Source of the DNA: Bacteroidota bacterium
GTDB lineage: Bacteria; Bacteroidota; Ignavibacteria; Palsa-1295
DNA: 64,000 bases
Direction of reading: 5' to 3'
Assembly: GCA_018266755.1 (NCBI GenBank)
Contig: JAFDZW010000005.1
Location: 1,377,963-1,441,962 of the forward strand
This document shows positions 50,449 through 59,001 of the stretch, piece by piece (position 1 is the first letter of the stretch; each line of letters opens with the position of its first letter). Below the pieces are notes generated by a model. That model searched no databases. It worked only from the letters and a program-made list of their open reading frames with translations, and was not told the origin of the DNA. The position numbers were made by a program, and so were the translations under genes.

Positions 50449-52800
50449 ATGAATACCATCAAACAATTCAGATCATTCGCCCTATTGACGCTTGCGACGC
50501 TCGCACTGCTGCTGAGCACCAACGTCAATGTGCATGCACAGGATGAACAGCCGAACTTCCAGGCAGGGCCGTACCTCTTCAACTTCGGTCTCTCGGCCGG
50601 ATTCCTGAGCACCACGACGGCACAGCCGAGCGGCTCCGCGAATCCGAACGACTACTGGGCACAAGAGCGCTACTACGAAGCGATGAACTATCGCACGGGA
50701 ATCAAGATCAACTCGCTCAATCTCTATGGCGAGAAGAGCGGCAAAGAAGGGTTCTTCGACGAGCTCTATGTCAATGCCGACGGTCTTGGCGATCCGTACA
50801 CGACGGCCAGCATCCGTATGCGCCAGTTCAACGCATTCGATTTCAAGATCGACTACCGGAACATGAAGTATTTCCTGAACCGCAACGACTCGATCTATAC
50901 CGGACTGCATAAGTTCGACGAGACGCGCGACTTCCTGAATGCGTCGCTCGGTATCGACGTCTCAAACGACATCAACGTCAAGTTGATGATGAACTCGACC
51001 GGCCATAGCGGCAACTTCACGCAGACGCTCTCCCCGTTCATCGACGGCGGCGAAGAGATCGGCGGCGGAGTGAAGAACGGTGTTGCTCAGGGAGACGGAA
51101 CGTTCGGCACGTATGCTCGCGGAAATATCTATTGGATCAATACGCCGGCAAACGACCGTACGAACGAATACAAATTGCAGGGCACGTTCAAGTTCGCCGA
51201 TCATACGGCCTTGACACTCGGCGGCGGTATTCGCCAGTACACGCAGGATATCGAATACACACCGTTGAGCGACACCGCGTTGACATACTATACCGCAAAG
51301 GGTACGGTCAACTGGGCAGGCGTATTCGCCGGTTTCCCGAACAGCCCGGCAACGATCAGCAAAGCGAACACCAATCCGCTCAATTCGTACGATTGGAAAG
51401 AAACCCGCAAAGGCAGCACGCCGATGGGGTACCTCGAACTCGTCACACGCCCGATCGACCGGTTGGCCGTCACGGCGAACGTGAACTACGAGAAGACGGA
51501 CGTCGACGGCACGACGATCGAAGGTACGCTCGACGGCTGGATGCCTTCGGCAGCAGCGTCACTCGGCGGACCGAAGACTTCGCAGGCCCGCGATATCCTC
51601 TATACCGCTTCCGGCGACAACAAGAGCACGTACTCCACGCTACTCGCGTCGTTGACCGCAGCGTATGACATCACCGATCAACTCGGCGCGACCGTGCTTT
51701 ATCGTATGACGAGCACCGATCTCACGAGCGAAGGTTCGCTACATGGCAATCTTCTTACGAACGACTCCGCCGCAGGCGGTGCCCCGACGCACCAGCTCTA
51801 TGATGCGACGTTCGACACCAAGATTACCAATAAGGTCAGCCAACAGTTGATCCAGGCGTTCGTCAACTACACGCCGATCAATATGCTCAATCTGCGTGTG
51901 GGTGTGAACTATAATTTACGTTCGCCGGAATACGATCGCGCGGTCGATGGTGTGGAAGATTCCGCATCGAACACGAACATGTCACGCGAAACCAAAGGCC
52001 TGGGCGAGTTCTTCAGCTTCTGGTATCGCCCGATCCATGAGATCAAGCTCAGCGGTAGTGTCACGAACACCAACTCGAAGTCCTACATCCATGGAACGAC
52101 GACACAGGTCGATGCACCGATCCGCATCGAGCCCGAGAACATGCTCAACTACAAAGTGGGTGTCGATTTCGACCCGATCTCGGATCTGCGCGTCAATGTG
52201 CACTACTCCGGCCTCAAGGGTTCGAGCGACCTGCTGAACATGATCCCGCTCGTACAGACGTACAATCCGACGCTCGATTCGAAGATGTCGTCGATCGCCG
52301 GTACGATTGCCTATACGCTCATGCGTCATACGACGATCGCCGTCACCGGTGAATACCGCACGAACGACTTCGTCGTCCCGTCAAGCTATACCCGCGGCCA
52401 GGTCGATCCGACCCCGCTCTATGGCGATTCGCTGACGATCAACGTCGAACAGCATACGAAGGACATGAGTATCGATGCTTCGATCATCTCGAACCCGATC
52501 CCCGAATTGCACCTCATGGTCGGCTATTCGATGATCGATTCGAAAGAAGGAAGCTACGTGACGCCGGACACCAAGACCGGTATCGCACCTGACCTCGTAC
52601 GCATCGGCGGCCCGTACACCTGGAGCCTGATCCATGCTTCGGCGTCGTATGATATAACCAAGAACATCGGTGTCATGGTGGACTACCAGCTCGCACAGCA
52701 GAAGGAAGAAGCCATCTATGACAATACGGTGAACTATGCAGGCGTCGTCAATAACTACAAGGCGAGCCTGATCCGTGGAAGTGTCTATATCCATCTCTAA
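50449..52800 (+). CDS. Large outer-membrane beta-barrel, MtrB/PioB-like
   Basis: 783 residues. AGGAGG with ideal spacing before the ATG. Signal: SFALLTLATLALLLSTNVNV then HAQ. The mature chain is a succession of amphipathic strands with aromatic girdles and short turns (NFGLSAGFLSTTT, YRTGIKINSLNLYGEKSG, YKLQGTFKFADHTALTLGGG, FVNYTPINMLNLRVGVNYNL, LIHASASYDITKNIGVMVDY, ASLIRGSVYIHL) compatible with 26-30 strands, as in MtrB. The N-terminal CxxC of Shewanella MtrB is absent. Identification rests on size, topology and its pairing with the decaheme cytochrome; sequence alone is not enough. It ends in an aliphatic-leucine C-terminus suited to Bam insertion. Confidence 0.65.
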   Translation: MNTIKQFRSFALLTLATLALLLSTNVNVHAQDEQPNFQAGPYLFNFGLSAGFLSTTTAQPSGSANPNDYWAQERYYEAMNYRTGIKINSLNLYGEKSGKEGFFDELYVNADGLGDPYTTASIRMRQFNAFDFKIDYRNMKYFLNRNDSIYTGLHKFDETRDFLNASLGIDVSNDINVKLMMNSTGHSGNFTQTLSPFIDGGEEIGGGVKNGVAQGDGTFGTYARGNIYWINTPANDRTNEYKLQGTFKFADHTALTLGGGIRQYTQDIEYTPLSDTALTYYTAKGTVNWAGVFAGFPNSPATISKANTNPLNSYDWKETRKGSTPMGYLELVTRPIDRLAVTANVNYEKTDVDGTTIEGTLDGWMPSAAASLGGPKTSQARDILYTASGDNKSTYSTLLASLTAAYDITDQLGATVLYRMTSTDLTSEGSLHGNLLTNDSAAGGAPTHQLYDATFDTKITNKVSQQLIQAFVNYTPINMLNLRVGVNYNLRSPEYDRAVDGVEDSASNTNMSRETKGLGEFFSFWYRPIHEIKLSGSVTNTNSKSYIHGTTTQVDAPIRIEPENMLNYKVGVDFDPISDLRVNVHYSGLKGSSDLLNMIPLVQTYNPTLDSKMSSIAGTIAYTLMRHTTIAVTGEYRTNDFVVPSSYTRGQVDPTPLYGDSLTINVEQHTKDMSIDASIISNPIPELHLMVGYSMIDSKEGSYVTPDTKTGIAPDLVRIGGPYTWSLIHASASYDITKNIGVMVDYQLAQQKEEAIYDNTVNYAGVVNNYKASLIRGSVYIHL

Positions 52801-52836
52801 TCGGTCCCTCCAAAAAGCGATGAAGGAATGAGCGAA

Positions 52837-52874
52837 AAGGGCCGCTTCCATCCGTGGAAGCGGCCCTTCGTTTT
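52837..52874 (+). terminator. Rho-independent terminator of the cytochrome-barrel operon
   Basis: AAGGGCCGCTTCCA (52837-52850), loop TCCG, TGGAAGCGGCCCTT (52855-52868), then CGTTTT. The upstream AAAA would let it work in both directions. Confidence 0.93.
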
Positions 52875-53021
52875 ACAGCAGATCGTTTGTTGCCACGGCC
52901 ATAGGGCCGTTTTTTTACATTGAAGTGCACACGTGGGAGGGACTCTTGATCCATGCGCGTACGGATCAATTAACAGTGAGGAAGTTACAGATAGTAGCTC
53001 CGTCTCGACCGTAATAACTTC

Positions 53022-53048
53022 GTCATTCTGAGCAAAGCGAAGAATCCC
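53022..53048. repeat. REP-like unit
   Basis: GTCATTCTGAGC followed by AAAGCGAAGAATCCC; one change from the 47995 copy. Confidence 0.85.
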
Positions 53049-53110
53049 TATATGAAACGCAGCAACTCTCCGTCAACGGGACTCGTTGTCGCGCTATTCT
53101 GCGAGACACG

Positions 53111-55627
53111 TCAGCTTTTGCGCCACTCCGTAACCATTTCCGTGTATTGGGTGGCAAGCTGTTCGGCGGTCTCTACCGTTGCTGCATCGACAAGGATTTC
53201 GCAGTTCGGGCGCTCGCGCTCCGGGATGACAAGCACGAAGGCATCGTTGCCCTCGATCGGTTGGAAACGAATGCCGTCGACAAGGATGCGCGGCATGTGT
53301 TTGGTGTGCTCGACCGCACGGCGCATGACCGTGCCGAGTTGATCCTGCGGGCAGAAGGTCGAGCGGCGTGTTTGATGGCGAAGCGGAAGTTCGGCGGCGA
53401 TATCGCCGAGGCGGCGGCCGATCTTCGCACGCATCTGCATGATCCGCGCAGCCGTGTACATGCCATCGACGGCAAAGAAGTAGTCGGAAAAAATAAAACC
53501 GCCCATCGTGCCGCCGACAAAGGCAACGTCCTCCGCGCCGCTGGCGACCATCATCGCAGCATGCGAGTTGCGCGTGTATTGCACCTCAACGCCATACGTC
53601 GCGGCGATCTTCTCGACGGCAACCGAAGCCGAAACCGGAACGGCGATGCATTTGACTTCCGTCTTTGCGATCTTGCTCGATTCGAGAAAGAGCTTCGTCA
53701 CCAGCAGCAATAAGCTTTGGTTGTTGAACACCGCGCCGTTATGATCGAGGAGCGTAATGCGTTCGCCCCCGGCATCGAGGATAAAACCCATGTCGGAGCC
53801 GAGCGATGTAACGATGTTATGCAATTGCTCGATCGAACGCTGGAATTCCTCCGGCGCACGTGTCAGACGTGTCGGGTCGAGATACGCATTGACCGATACT
53901 ACATTGACCCCAAGCGAACCAAGCATATATGGGAAGATCGTCGATGCGATGCCGTTGGCATAGTCGATGGCTATACGAAACTTGGAACGGGCGATCGCAT
54001 CGGTATCGAGCCCCGCAAGAAAGAGCTTGCGATATGCCTCGCCACTATGGGCTGGAAATTCGATGGCGCCGACTTTGTCGTAGGGCGCGCGCGGAAAATC
54101 TTCCCCGAAGAAGTAGCGCTCGATGGTCTTCCCTTTGCCGTTCGGAAGGTCTTTGCCGTCGGAGTCGAAAAAAATAAGATCGGAACGACGCGGATCGTTC
54201 GGATTCTTGCGGATATGCACGCCGGCGGCCTGACGGCCCCCGAGCAGGTAATGCCGTGTGAGCGGGATCGGTGTTTGATCGAGATCGGCAACATCGACGC
54301 CCGCACCCATGAGCCCGCTCGTGAGCGCCCTACTAATGAGCCGCGAGCCGAAATCGCTGTCGCGCGAGATCACCACCCGTTTGCCGGCGCCAACCATCGC
54401 GCCGAGCGATGCACCGACTTTGGCAGAAAACTCCGGTGTGACCTCGATATTCGACAAACCGCTGATGCGCGAGTTGGTGAACAGAGCCTTCGACCACTTG
54501 CCTTCCCAGACGAGACTGGTGTTGAGGATCGAACCGGCCTCGACCACTTTCTCGGGCCACAGCTTCACGTTCGGCATCACCTCGGCGCCGTCACCGATGC
54601 TGCATCGTTCGCCCATGTACACGAACTCGTGGACGTGTGCCCCGCTTCCGATCGTGGTATCGTTGCAGATGACGTCGTAACTGACCTGCGTGCGTTCGCC
54701 GATCTCGACCGAATTCCACATGACTGTATGGTCGATACGCGAACCGCCGTGAATGACGCAGTCTGCACCGATCACGCAATTGAGCAGCTTCACGCCCGGC
54801 GCGACCTTCGCGTTCTTCCCGATGACGTTGAAACCATAGAATTCGACGCCTTCGGTCATCGCACCGCTTTCGATCATCGCATTCTTGACCGGCGTGCCCG
54901 CCGATTGGATCCGTACGCGAGATGCCAATGCGTCGAGATGCGCTTCATGATACTCGCCGAGATTTCCGATGTCGCGCCAGTATCCTTCGGCGATATAGCC
55001 ATAAAGTCCGGCATGCTCTTCGAGCAGCATCGGGAACAGGTCTTTCGAAAAATCGAATTCGCGTTTGTACGGGATTCTGTTGAACGCTTCCGGTTCGAGA
55101 ATATAAATCCCCGTGTTGATCGTATCGCTGAAGACTTCGCCCCACGACGGCTTTTCGAGAAAGCGTTCGATCCGGCCGCCCTCGTCGGTGATGACGACAC
55201 CATACTGCAACGGATTCTTGACCCGCGTCAACACGATCGTCCCGATGGCGCCCTTCTCTTCGTGGTACTTGATCGCTTGGGTCAGATCGAAGTCGGTCAA
55301 TACATCGCCGGAGATAATCAGAATACGCTCGTTGATGCCGAGCTGCTCGGTCGCATTTCGCACGGAGCCGGCCGTGCCGTAATCGGCTTCGGCTTTGACA
55401 TAGTGCATTGATACGCCGAACGGCATACCATCGCCGAAGTATGATGTAATGGCGTCGGGATGAAAATACAGCAGCGAGGTCAGGTCATGAAACCCGTGTT
55501 GTTTCAGCAACCGGACGATATGCTCCATCATCGGCCGGTTCATCAGCGGGACCATCGGTTTTGGGAGGTGCATCGTCAACGGCCGCAATCGCGTGCCGAA
55601 TCCGCCTGCCATTATGATCGCTTTCAT
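53111..55627 (-). CDS. Mannose-1-phosphate guanylyltransferase / phosphomannomutase-like fusion
   Basis: 838 residues. N-terminal nucleotidyltransferase 1-235: MAGGFGTRLRPLT at 6-18, KPM at 23-25, ISGDVLTDFD at about 105-114. Left-handed beta-helix hexapeptide repeats run about 245-375 (GKNAKVAPGVKLLNCVIGAD). From about 380 comes a phosphohexomutase fold: ISRDSDFGSRLISRALTSGL, the metal-like loop ILDAGGERITLLD, and the sugar loop FVGGTMGGFIFSDYF. The phosphoserine loop TASHNP is replaced by HIRKNPNDP (471-479), so mutase catalysis is doubtful. Makes NDP-mannose or NDP-glucose precursors for surface polysaccharides; the nucleotide is not certain. Confidence 0.85.
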   Translation of the reverse strand: MKAIIMAGGFGTRLRPLTMHLPKPMVPLMNRPMMEHIVRLLKQHGFHDLTSLLYFHPDAITSYFGDGMPFGVSMHYVKAEADYGTAGSVRNATEQLGINERILIISGDVLTDFDLTQAIKYHEEKGAIGTIVLTRVKNPLQYGVVITDEGGRIERFLEKPSWGEVFSDTINTGIYILEPEAFNRIPYKREFDFSKDLFPMLLEEHAGLYGYIAEGYWRDIGNLGEYHEAHLDALASRVRIQSAGTPVKNAMIESGAMTEGVEFYGFNVIGKNAKVAPGVKLLNCVIGADCVIHGGSRIDHTVMWNSVEIGERTQVSYDVICNDTTIGSGAHVHEFVYMGERCSIGDGAEVMPNVKLWPEKVVEAGSILNTSLVWEGKWSKALFTNSRISGLSNIEVTPEFSAKVGASLGAMVGAGKRVVISRDSDFGSRLISRALTSGLMGAGVDVADLDQTPIPLTRHYLLGGRQAAGVHIRKNPNDPRRSDLIFFDSDGKDLPNGKGKTIERYFFGEDFPRAPYDKVGAIEFPAHSGEAYRKLFLAGLDTDAIARSKFRIAIDYANGIASTIFPYMLGSLGVNVVSVNAYLDPTRLTRAPEEFQRSIEQLHNIVTSLGSDMGFILDAGGERITLLDHNGAVFNNQSLLLLVTKLFLESSKIAKTEVKCIAVPVSASVAVEKIAATYGVEVQYTRNSHAAMMVASGAEDVAFVGGTMGGFIFSDYFFAVDGMYTAARIMQMRAKIGRRLGDIAAELPLRHQTRRSTFCPQDQLGTVMRRAVEHTKHMPRILVDGIRFQPIEGNDAFVLVIPERERPNCEILVDAATVETAEQLATQYTEMVTEWRKS

Positions 55628-55716
55628 TGCTGCCGCATTCGGTTAGTTCCGTTACGAAAATACGGCGTGTAGTGCATTATCTCGGGGTTTTGCAGACATC
55701 GAGGATCATGGGATCG

Positions 55717-56514
55717 TTAGTACGATTCGTCGTGATTCGGGAAATTGCCGGACCGTACATCTTCCCCGTACTGCTTGAACGCATTACGGACTTCTTCGGC
55801 AAGCGAGAGATACTTTCGCACGAAGCGCGGATGAAATTCTTCGTTGAGGCCGAGCATGTCATGGAGCACCAACACCTGGCCGTCGCAGCCGTTGCCGGCG
55901 CCGATTCCGATCGTCGCGACCTTCAACATCTTCGTCACCTCGGCTGCAAGCGCTGCGGGGATCTTCTCGAGCACGATCGCGAACACACCCGCATCCTGCA
56001 GCGCCATCGCATCGCGTTTGAGTTGTTCGGCTTCTTCGGGATTCGTCCCTCGCGTACGGTAGGTTCCGAACTGGTTGATCGATTGCGGCGTCAGCCCTAA
56101 ATGGCCGCAGACTGGAATACCGTTATCGGTCATGAGTTTCACCGCAGCGCAGGCGCGTTCGCCGCCTTCGAGTTTGACGGCGCCGGCCCCGGTCTCTTTC
56201 ATCACACGCCCTGCATTCCGGAAGCCTTCGACCGGATCGGCTTGATAGCTCATGAACGGCAGATCGCAGACGACCATCGAATGCGAGCCGGCGCCTTTAA
56301 TCACGGCCTTGGTATGGTAGATCATCTCGTCGAGCGTGACCGGCAGCGTCGTTTCGTTACCTTGGACGACATTCGACACGGAGTCGCCGACAAGGAGCAT
56401 ATCGATTTGTGCCTGATCGAGCAATCGGGCGAACGTATAGTCGTACGCCGTCAGCATCGAGATCTTCTCGCCGCGCTGCTTTTTGTCTGCAATCGTTCTT
56501 GTCGTCACTCTCAT
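55717..56514 (-). CDS. panB: 3-methyl-2-oxobutanoate hydroxymethyltransferase
   Basis: 265 residues from the ATG at 56514. Adds a hydroxymethyl group from methylene-tetrahydrofolate to ketoisovalerate in pantothenate/CoA synthesis. Motifs: [39 protein letters not shown] with the metal-binding Asp, [34 protein letters not shown] with the catalytic Glu, and [20 protein letters not shown]. The frame extends 21 codons upstream but the added residues are not conserved. Divergent from ddl. Confidence 0.95.
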   Translation of the reverse strand: MRVTTRTIADKKQRGEKISMLTAYDYTFARLLDQAQIDMLLVGDSVSNVVQGNETTLPVTLDEMIYHTKAVIKGAGSHSMVVCDLPFMSYQADPVEGFRNAGRVMKETGAGAVKLEGGERACAAVKLMTDNGIPVCGHLGLTPQSINQFGTYRTRGTNPEEAEQLKRDAMALQDAGVFAIVLEKIPAALAAEVTKMLKVATIGIGAGNGCDGQVLVLHDMLGLNEEFHPRFVRKYLSLAEEVRNAFKQYGEDVRSGNFPNHDESY

Positions 56515-56525
56515 AAGTAGCCGAT

Positions 56526-56560
56526 TTTGTCCCGAAGATACGAACGGTTCGGTAGATTTG
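56526..56560 (+). promoter_or_regulatory. Bacteroidota-type promoter for ddl
   Basis: TTTG (56526-56529), 23 bases, then TAGATTTG (56553-56560), an exact TAnnTTTG. The ATG follows 24 bases later. Confidence 0.5.
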
Positions 56561-56584
56561 TAACATAACGAACACAACTCTCAG

Positions 56585-57604
56585 ATGAATCTCTGCATCC
56601 TCTTTGGCGGTACGAGCGCCGAACGCGAAATCTCATTGCTCAGCGGGTACGCGATGGCAAAAGCCTATGAAGCGCTCGGACATACCGTCACGCTTCTCGA
56701 TCCGGCGACCGGACGCACGATGGCGATCAAAGAGTACCAGACGATGCCGCCGCATGCCTCGGCCCCCACTCCCGCAGAGCTCGGCGCACTCTCACAGGGC
56801 ACCGTGTTCGTCGATAGCCTGACATCGAAGGCGGTTCGCGATGCCGATTGCGTGGTCATCGGCCTGCACGGCGTCCCCGGAGAAGACGGGCCGGTACAAG
56901 GTGTGCTCGAACTTCTTGGCAAGAAATTTACCGGCAGCGGTTCGCGCTGTTCGGCGGTCAGCATCGACAAAGCATACACCAAGATCTTGATGCAAGCTGC
57001 CGGTGTTCCGACGCCGAAATGGAGCTTCGTCACCAGCACTGCACCCGTAACACTCGACTCGATCATGAAGGACGCACAAGCGAAAATGCCGGGCGGCATC
57101 GTTATCAAGCCGAACGATCAGGGTTCGACCGTCGGACTGACGATCTCGACCCAAGCCGATTTCGATTTTGAAGCGGGTATCCGGCTCGCATGGCAATACT
57201 CAAACGGTGCATTGATCGAAGAGTTTATCGACGGACGCGAACTCACCGTGACCATCCTCGACGGCACGCCGTTGCCCATTGTCGAGATTGCACCCGAAGG
57301 TGGATTTTACGATTATCATCACAAGTACACGAAGGGCATGACGCAGTATTACTGCCCCGCCGAGCTGGATGAAACCCTTACAAAACAATTACAGCTCAGC
57401 GCACTCACGGTTTATAATTGTTGCGACGCTCGCGGCTATGCACGCATCGACTATCGCCTGAAACCCGACGGCACGTTCTATTGCCTCGAGATCAATACGC
57501 TCCCCGGCATGACGGAGACGAGCCTCGTCCCCAAAGCCGCCAAAGCGGCCGGCATGACGTTCGAAGCACTCTGCGCGAAGATATTGGAAGCTGCGATGCG
57601 CTAA
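56585..57604 (+). CDS. ddl: D-alanine--D-alanine ligase
   Basis: 339 residues; ATP-grasp enzyme making D-Ala-D-Ala for peptidoglycan. ILFGGTSAEREISLLSG (start signature), VIGLHGVPGEDGPVQGVLEL, GSGSRCSAVSIDKAYTK, GIVIKPNDQGSTVGLTI, EEFIDGRELTVTIL and the metal-binding ARIDYRLKPDGTFYCLEINT plus LPGMTETSLVPKAA are all in place. Length is normal. A homopolymer tract C9A9 lies just after the stop. Confidence 0.96.
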   Translation: MNLCILFGGTSAEREISLLSGYAMAKAYEALGHTVTLLDPATGRTMAIKEYQTMPPHASAPTPAELGALSQGTVFVDSLTSKAVRDADCVVIGLHGVPGEDGPVQGVLELLGKKFTGSGSRCSAVSIDKAYTKILMQAAGVPTPKWSFVTSTAPVTLDSIMKDAQAKMPGGIVIKPNDQGSTVGLTISTQADFDFEAGIRLAWQYSNGALIEEFIDGRELTVTILDGTPLPIVEIAPEGGFYDYHHKYTKGMTQYYCPAELDETLTKQLQLSALTVYNCCDARGYARIDYRLKPDGTFYCLEINTLPGMTETSLVPKAAKAAGMTFEALCAKILEAAMR

Positions 57605-57614
57605 GGCCGTACTA

Positions 57615-57632
57615 CCCCCCCCCAAAAAAAAA
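57615..57632. repeat. C9-A9 homopolymer tract
   Basis: Nine C then nine A in the ddl-arsR gap. Prone to slippage, and to sequencing error; it affects no reading frame. Confidence 0.9.
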
Positions 57633-57642
57633 TAACAATTTA

Positions 57643-57674
57643 TTTGCGTAGCCATATAACTACACGTATATTTG
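57643..57674 (+). promoter_or_regulatory. Bacteroidota-type promoter for the arsR operon
   Basis: TTTG (57643-57646), 20 bases, then TATATTTG (57667-57674): exact -33 and -7 elements with standard spacing. Confidence 0.65.
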
Positions 57675-57689
57675 TAGTCAAATGACTAC
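57674..57689. promoter_or_regulatory. Candidate ArsR operator palindrome
   Basis: GTAGTC-AAAT-GACTAC is a perfect 6-bp-arm inverted repeat starting on the last base of the -7 box and covering the expected transcription start. A second GTAGT-type half site (aactac) lies at about 57658. The position suits autorepression by the ArsR protein. Confidence 0.55.
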
Positions 57690-57692
57690 TCA

Positions 57693-58016
57693 ATGAATTT
57701 ACGACGTGACGTTTTCCAGGCGATCGCCGACCCGACGCGCAGAGCGATCCTCTTGCTTGTGGCATCGCAGTCGATGACGGCAGGTGCCATTGCGGCGAAT
57801 TTCGATACGGCCAGACCGACCGTCTCGAAGCATCTGCACATCCTCACCGAATGCGAACTCTTGCGCCAAGAGCAGAGCGGACGCGAAGTGTATTACCATT
57901 TGAATCCGGGAAAGATGAAAGACATCGCCAATTTCCTCGAGCCGTTCCGCGTAATGTGGGACGAGCGGTTCAACCGACTCGAGAACGTCATGCGCTCACG
58001 CACACCAAAAAAATAA
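57693..58016 (+). CDS. ArsR family winged-helix repressor
   Basis: 107 residues. [20 protein letters not shown] opens the ArsR fold, then the recognition helix region [20 protein letters not shown] and wing [20 protein letters not shown]. No Cys pair for metals is visible, so this is the AHSA1-linked ArsR subgroup (like SdpR-type/YP regulators), not an arsenic sensor. It is followed 5 bases later by an SRPBCC/AHSA1 gene and probably controls both through the palindrome upstream. Confidence 0.92.
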   Translation: MNLRRDVFQAIADPTRRAILLLVASQSMTAGAIAANFDTARPTVSKHLHILTECELLRQEQSGREVYYHLNPGKMKDIANFLEPFRVMWDERFNRLENVMRSRTPKK

Positions 58017-58021
58017 CCGAT

Positions 58022-58489
58022 ATGGAACAACGAACCAAGATCAAAGCGGAATCCGGCGGACAAGATCTCATGATCACGAGAGAATTCGACCTTCCCGTGG
58101 GCTTGCTCTTCGAAGCATACATCGAACCCGAACTCGTCGAGGCGTGGATGGGGACGAAAGTCATCAAACTCGACAGCAAAAAACACGGAAGCTATCACAT
58201 CCAGACGTCCAACCCCGACGGACAAGTCGTCTTTCAGGCCGACGGAGTCATCCACGAGCTCGTACCGAATACAAAGATCATTCGTACATTCGAGATGCTC
58301 GGCACGCCGTTCGGTGTCCAGCTCGAACTCTTGCAATTCGAAGCGCTTGGCGACGAGACGAGCAGGCTCACGATGCACGTCGTGTACGAATCAGGCGCAC
58401 AACGCGATCAGGTATTGCAGATGGGCTATGTACAGGGCATCAACATGGCGCATAATCGGTTGCAAGAGGTTGTTCACTCTTCACGATAA
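58022..58489 (+). CDS. SRPBCC / AHSA1 (START-like) domain protein
   Basis: 155 residues from the ATG at 58022. MITREFDLPVGLLFEAYIEP, VEAWMGTKVIKLDSKKHGSY, and IHELVPNTKIIRTFEMLG are AHSA1/YndB-like features; the fold makes a hydrophobic ligand cavity. The C-terminal helix QVLQMGYVQGINMAHNRLQE is typical. It pairs with the ArsR regulator as in many bacteria, and its ligand is unknown. Confidence 0.9.
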   Translation: MEQRTKIKAESGGQDLMITREFDLPVGLLFEAYIEPELVEAWMGTKVIKLDSKKHGSYHIQTSNPDGQVVFQADGVIHELVPNTKIIRTFEMLGTPFGVQLELLQFEALGDETSRLTMHVVYESGAQRDQVLQMGYVQGINMAHNRLQEVVHSSR

Positions 58490-58495
58490 CCGACT

Positions 58496-58981
58496 ATGGA
58501 TCAGTTACTCAATCCGACGCATGTCCACTTGATGGTCACGCATCTATCGATCTTCGGATCGATACTCGGTGCACTTGTGCTGATCTACGGAATGATCGCG
58601 AAGAGCCATCACACCACAATGGCGGCTATGTGGTTATTCGTCGTCACCGCTCTCAGTGCGTTCATTGCCGACTCGACCGGAGATGCAGCCAGTCATACCG
58701 TAAAGTCAATCGCCGGTATTGCGCGAGCGACGGTCTTGGAACATCACCAGGCTGCAGAGTTCGCGATCGCAAGCCTCTATATCCTCGGAGGCTGTTCGCT
58801 CGCTGCGATCATCTATATTCGTACGAAGAAACCGGCACGCACCCGGGCGATCTACTGGATAGTACTTGTCGTTGCGCTCTGGAGCTTCAGCGTAACCGCT
58901 CGCACAGGGTATCTCGGCGGGAAGATTCGCCATACCGAACTCGATGCGCCGTCGTCGGATTCGACGCGTGCGCCGATGTGA
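58496..58981 (+). CDS. Four-helix membrane protein (DUF2231-like)
   Basis: 161 residues. Hydrophobic segments: LSIFGSILGALVLIYGMIA, TTMAAMWLFVVTALSAFIAD, FAIASLYILGGCSLAAIIYI, IYWIVLVVALWSFSVTARTG. Histidines at the helix ends (VHLMVTH, LEHH) and the end GYLGGKIRHTE resemble DUF2231 proteins, which bind heme in the membrane. The third member of the ArsR cluster. Heme binding is inferred. Confidence 0.65.
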   Translation: MDQLLNPTHVHLMVTHLSIFGSILGALVLIYGMIAKSHHTTMAAMWLFVVTALSAFIADSTGDAASHTVKSIAGIARATVLEHHQAAEFAIASLYILGGCSLAAIIYIRTKKPARTRAIYWIVLVVALWSFSVTARTGYLGGKIRHTELDAPSSDSTRAPM

Positions 58982-59001
58982 CAACCATACAAGAGACGAA
59001 G

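Larger units (their letters stand above)
52801..53110. other. Gene-free gap between beta-barrel and ManC fusion genes
   Basis: 310 bases with a terminator at its left end and a REP-like unit at 53022; nothing else recognised. Confidence 0.75.

Noticed and set aside
53717-55411. 564-codon forward ORF opposite the ManC fusion
   Set aside because: Antisense to a gene with complete nucleotidyltransferase and hexapeptide motifs; no recognisable protein features of its own.
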